Shown: one piece after another, positions 60,596 to 64,000 of the stretch
How the letters are laid out: each line of letters starts with the position of its first letter
Numbering within the stretch: the stretch's first letter is position 1
Origin: Castanea sativa
Taxonomy: Eukaryota; Streptophyta; Magnoliopsida; Fagales; Fagaceae
Direction of reading: 5' to 3'
Assembly (NCBI RefSeq): GCF_040712315.1
Contig: NC_134020.1
Location: 48,283,751-48,347,750 of the forward strand
Length of the DNA stretch: 64,000 nucleotides
The notes under the pieces: generated by a model
Seen by the model: only the letters and a program-made list of their open reading frames with translations
Told to the model about the DNA's origin: nothing
The model's database searches: none
Program-made: the position numbers and the translations under genes

Positions 60596-61063
60596 TTGCT
60601 CCTTATGATTTTCCCTGGAAGCGGATCGAAGTGAGCCAAAGTAAAGCATTAAAATCAAAGAGGGTAGAATTTTCCACCGAAAGCAGTGGCGTTTATGATC
60701 AAGTAAAGCATTAAAATCAAAGAGGATAGAATATTAACAATAGTCAAAATTTGGTAAAAATGACATAAATCTCATATTATACATCATCCAATAAGAAATT
60801 ATCTCATAGACTTTTACTTAAAATTTAATACATCTTACCACATCTAATAACACCACATCAACATTTTATTTAAAACTTGAATATGGTGTTTATTGATATG
60901 TTATCCAGCATGATTATATGCATTTATGTTTTAGCAATATGATGATGTGTCATATTCTTATTGGAGGGTGTAAATTAAAGCCCATAGAATTTACCTCATT
61001 CCATGAGATAATTTCCCCAGGAAGTGGAAGTGAGCCAAAGAAAATCATTATAAAATCAAGAAC
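60596..61063. other. Intergenic with dispersed short repeats
   Basis: CATTAAAATCAAAGAGGGTA-like strings recur near 60645, 60710 and again at about 61250. No gene seen. Confidence 0.5.
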
Positions 61064-61242
61064 AATGCTAGAAATACAAACTATTTTACAATTTTTTTTG
61101 CAAATTGCTGATGTGTTGAATGATTATTGGTAAATGAAAAAGTAATATTAATAGAGAGCCTAAATAAAAACCAATTAAAGGTTGACCAGTGACCACATTA
61201 ACACTTTGTAAAAATGTTGTAAAATAGTTTGTCTGTAGCATT
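61064..61242. mobile_element. MITE, family with 53907-54079 (copy 2)
   Basis: AATGCTAGAAATACAAACTA on the left and AATGCTACAGACAAACTA on the minus strand at the right, each followed by TTTTACAA. Confidence 0.8.
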
Positions 61243-61458
61243 ACTTTAAAATCAAAGAGGGTAGAATTTTCTTCTCCGTAAGTACTGGCATTTAATATTT
61301 ATTGATGATTAAGATTTTTTTGTTGACTTTCCACTAAGCTGGTTTTTTAAAAATAAATAAATAACGTTTTCCTTGAGCATTTTTGGAGTCCACGATACAA
61401 TGACATCTAAATTCTATCTGATAACTACAATGCACCCTTGGCGTGATAGTCCCTCAAC

Positions 61459-62715
61459 CATAGTTGTCAAAATCGCGATCCGGATCGTAAAATCGATCCC
61501 ACTTCACCAAAAAGTTTAAAATCGTGGCAGGATCGCAAAAATGTTAGGATCGTAGGTAGGATCGTGTATGATCGTATAGGATCGTAGGATCGTATGGGAT
61601 CCTACCGATCCTACCATTTGGCTTGAATTTTTTTTTTTTATTTTTTTTTTTTAACATTTGAGTAAACCTATACCCACAAGCCCAATGGGTTTTAGAAGCC
61701 CAAAAATAAATTGAAGTCCCAAATTTACCCCTATGTCAACATAAAATCTCAAAAAAAACCTATAGTATAAGTTTAACGTTTTCAAAAACAAAACCTAAAC
61801 TATTTAGAAACACAAAGCTCCAGCACGCACCTCTGTCCCGCGCCTCCTCAGCCCTTTGTCAAAAACCTAGCACCTCTCAGCCCTGTTAATGGTGAGTCAT
61901 CATTGCCTTTAAGCTTTTTTAACTTAACTTTAACGTTTAAAAAAAAAAAAAAAAAAAACCAGTCAAAAACCCAGCACCTCAATCCTACGCCTCCTCACTC
62001 CTCTGTCAAAAACCCAACACCTCTCAACCCTCTCAATGATGTTGCCATGAGCCATCGCTGCCTTTAAACTTTTTGGTAGTTAGTACTTAGTAGTTTATCA
62101 TTTATTTGTACTTTGATAGTTTGATTCCATATTGTTGTGTTGTGTATATGATTTTGACAAAACTTTTAGGGTTTTTATTTTTCTATTTTGTTAACTAAAT
62201 TAAGTAAAATTTAAAAAATTATGAAATAGGATCTTCATTATTTAATTAGCTAGTTAACCTTAGATTGAAAATTCTCTTTTGGATTACATATTGTAAAATT
62301 GTAGTTAGCTAGGTTTTATATGCTAACTAGCCTAACTTATTTTGGATTTGGAACTTAGAATTTGGAAAACATTTTCCATATGTGTAGATAATATTTTGGG
62401 TACTTAGTTGCTAATTAAACACGTATTGAACTTTTTAGATACATTATGTCAAAAGTTAAATATATTTTGCTTCGTTAGAATGACATAAGAACAATGTAGT
62501 GCGTGCAAATTACATTTTATGATGCAAAATTTTTTTTTTAAAATGGATGGATTCATATTTTAAGTGATTATATAACATACAAAGTCACTATCAATAGGTT
62601 TTTTGCTTAAAATCTGAAAATAAGTAGGAACTTACGATCCACGATCCGATCCTACGATCTCCGATCCTACCTACCTTCGACGATCCTACGTAGGATCCCG
62701 ATTTTGACAACCTTG
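61459..62715. mobile_element. hAT-like non-autonomous element, perfect 8-bp duplication
   Basis: Left end CATAGTTGTCAAAATCG, right end (minus strand) CAAGGTTGTCAAAATCG, flanked on both sides by CCCTCAAC (61451-61458 and 62716-62723). Eight-base duplications and CA-starting ends fit hAT. Subterminal zones are dense in GATCGTAGG/CCTACGATC repeats on both sides. The interior has a degenerate tandem duplication (about 61820-61920 and 61970-62070) but no transposase. Confidence 0.9.
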
Positions 62716-64000
62716 CCCTCAACAAGTATAAGTGCTTTTAGAGTGTGGGGGGAGAGGGGGGGGGGGGGAGGGGGGCAACAGTTGGGATTCAAGTCTCCTG
62801 AAAAAAGCTTTATACACATGTACTTGAATTACGCTTCGAGTAGAATTCTATCTCAACTTAAAAAAAAAAAAAAAAAAATTACTTTGCATAACCATGAAGC
62901 TAAACCTATTGTCGCATGAATTAAATTTATTTATTATTAAGCCTATTGAGTATTGCCCCAAAAAACTTGCTATTAGAAAACTTAAGACCACTACTCTAAA
63001 AGAAGAAAAGTCAAGCACTAGGGGGGTTAACTTAACCACTTAAAACAGAACCAGTTGTTTCAATTGCAGGACCTCAAAGTTAATTCCTGCCATCATTGTT
63101 CTTCTGTAACTGATAGTACCAAACTATCAATGAGCTAAGTAGTAAGGGGTTGTGTCGTATGTTTAATGGTTGCTCCACCAAACCAAAGTGACCAACTAAT
63201 TAGTAAACTTATTGTAAAGCATAGAATAGCATAAACATAAAAGAATCTAAAATTGTTCAACAGTTGGATTTGTTAAAATTTCGCCTTCACAACTCTCAAT
63301 ATATAAGTTTGATAGTCAGACACTAGTTTGATTTTTATTTTAGTAATTTTTTAGAGATTTTAGGAATGAAAAGAAATAAAATTATAATTTTGTTATTTTT
63401 AGAGTCAATCAGAACACTTCCTAGAACTTTCCTAAACTTTCTAACATGAATAAAACCCCACACTTCATTTAAAGTTAGTCAGCGTCATCTTCTCTTTTCT
63501 CAAACAGAGCACACACAAAGTTCTTCTTGACATCTGATCCGTACCCTCAAGGTCCTTTCTCTTCTCTTATGCAATGCTTTCATTATGTGAATTCAGAATT
63601 CTGTGTGTGTGTGTGTGTATAGATATATATATATATTAAATTTGTGTTTAATTTAATTTGATCGACGAGAATGCAGAGGGAAAGGTGAGAAACAGAAAAT
63701 TTGTTTATTGAGTTTTTGTGTTTCATGTTGTTTTATGTCTGAATTTCTCCTCTTGTGGTGATCGTTAAATAAAAAAATAAAATAAAAATCGTTTAATACT
63801 AGGGATGTATTCAGAATTCTAGTTTAGGGTTCCTATCAAAAAATAAAATAAAAAAAATCTAGTTTAGGGGGGCCAAAAGGCATAAGCCAAAAAAATTTAG
63901 AGTTAAAAGAATTAAAAATATGTAAAATTGAAGACTAAATATATTATGAAAAATAGAATTAATATCCAATCAGCATTAACAAAATTTTAATTAAAAAATA
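62716..64000. other. Right flank, no supported gene
   Basis: Includes a G-run (62747-62775), a GT/TA microsatellite at about 63603-63637 and AT-rich sequence. From about 63480 the sequence looks like a gene leader (CT-rich, TTCTTC), and ATGCAGAGGGAAAG|GTGAGA at 63671-63690 could be a tiny first coding exon with a donor. That is speculative because the window ends soon after. Confidence 0.35.
62747..62775 (+). repeat. G-tract, possible G-quadruplex
   Basis: Three G-runs of at least six (one of about 13) separated by AGA and A within 29 bases. Confidence 0.9.

Noticed and set aside
60298..60714. 138-residue open frame rich in FFNKTLY repeats
   Set aside because: It is a by-product of the AT-rich minisatellite.

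Overview
The window looks like AT-rich nuclear DNA from a eudicot, probably a woody one: spliced plant-type ankyrin-PGG genes, Ty3 Tat-lineage LTR retrotransposons, Helitrons, and many MITEs and TA/CT microsatellites. A Fagaceae-like source is only my impression. I found no rRNA, tRNA or CRISPR, and little host coding sequence.

Layout. (1) 755-2446: a decayed ankyrin-PGG membrane protein gene. (2) 3595-4825: a PIF/Harbinger-like non-autonomous element with TAA target duplication. (3) About 4867-21228: a plus-strand Helitron (5' end unclear, canonical 3' hairpin plus CTAG) carrying a second Helitron of the same family in opposite orientation (7442-16106). The inner insertion is exact between A and T, and an uninterrupted paralogous copy of the target survives at 18448-19003. 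The inner element carries a fragment of a V-ATPase proteolipid (subunit c) gene. (4) 23958-25543: a second, better preserved ankyrin-PGG gene with a GC-AG intron and one frame change. (5) 25675-26228: a solo LTR with perfect 5-bp target duplication. (6) 26988-38447: Tat-lineage element I, pol on the minus strand, nearly identical LTRs. (7) 39702-52203: element II of the same family, pol on the plus strand, much more decayed and interrupted by a 1.26-kb solo LTR. (8) 52600-62715: a run of small DNA elements (Mutator-like, MITEs, a hAT-like element with perfect 8-bp duplication), a minisatellite and a reverse-transcriptase-associated RNase H relic. (9) 62716-64000: no supported gene.

The most interesting system is the retrotransposon pair. 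Both copies hold gag-pro, a shared in-frame TAG followed by CAATCA (matching the UAG-CAR-YYA readthrough context), then RT, RNase H, a second RNase H and integrase. A tandem array follows (152-bp monomers in I, 162-bp in II). Beyond it lies an antisense three-exon gene with its own TATA box, which ends before the polypurine tract and 3' LTR. Antisense introns are invisible to the sense genomic RNA, so they can survive retrotransposition. The two elements stand head to head, 1.25 kb apart.
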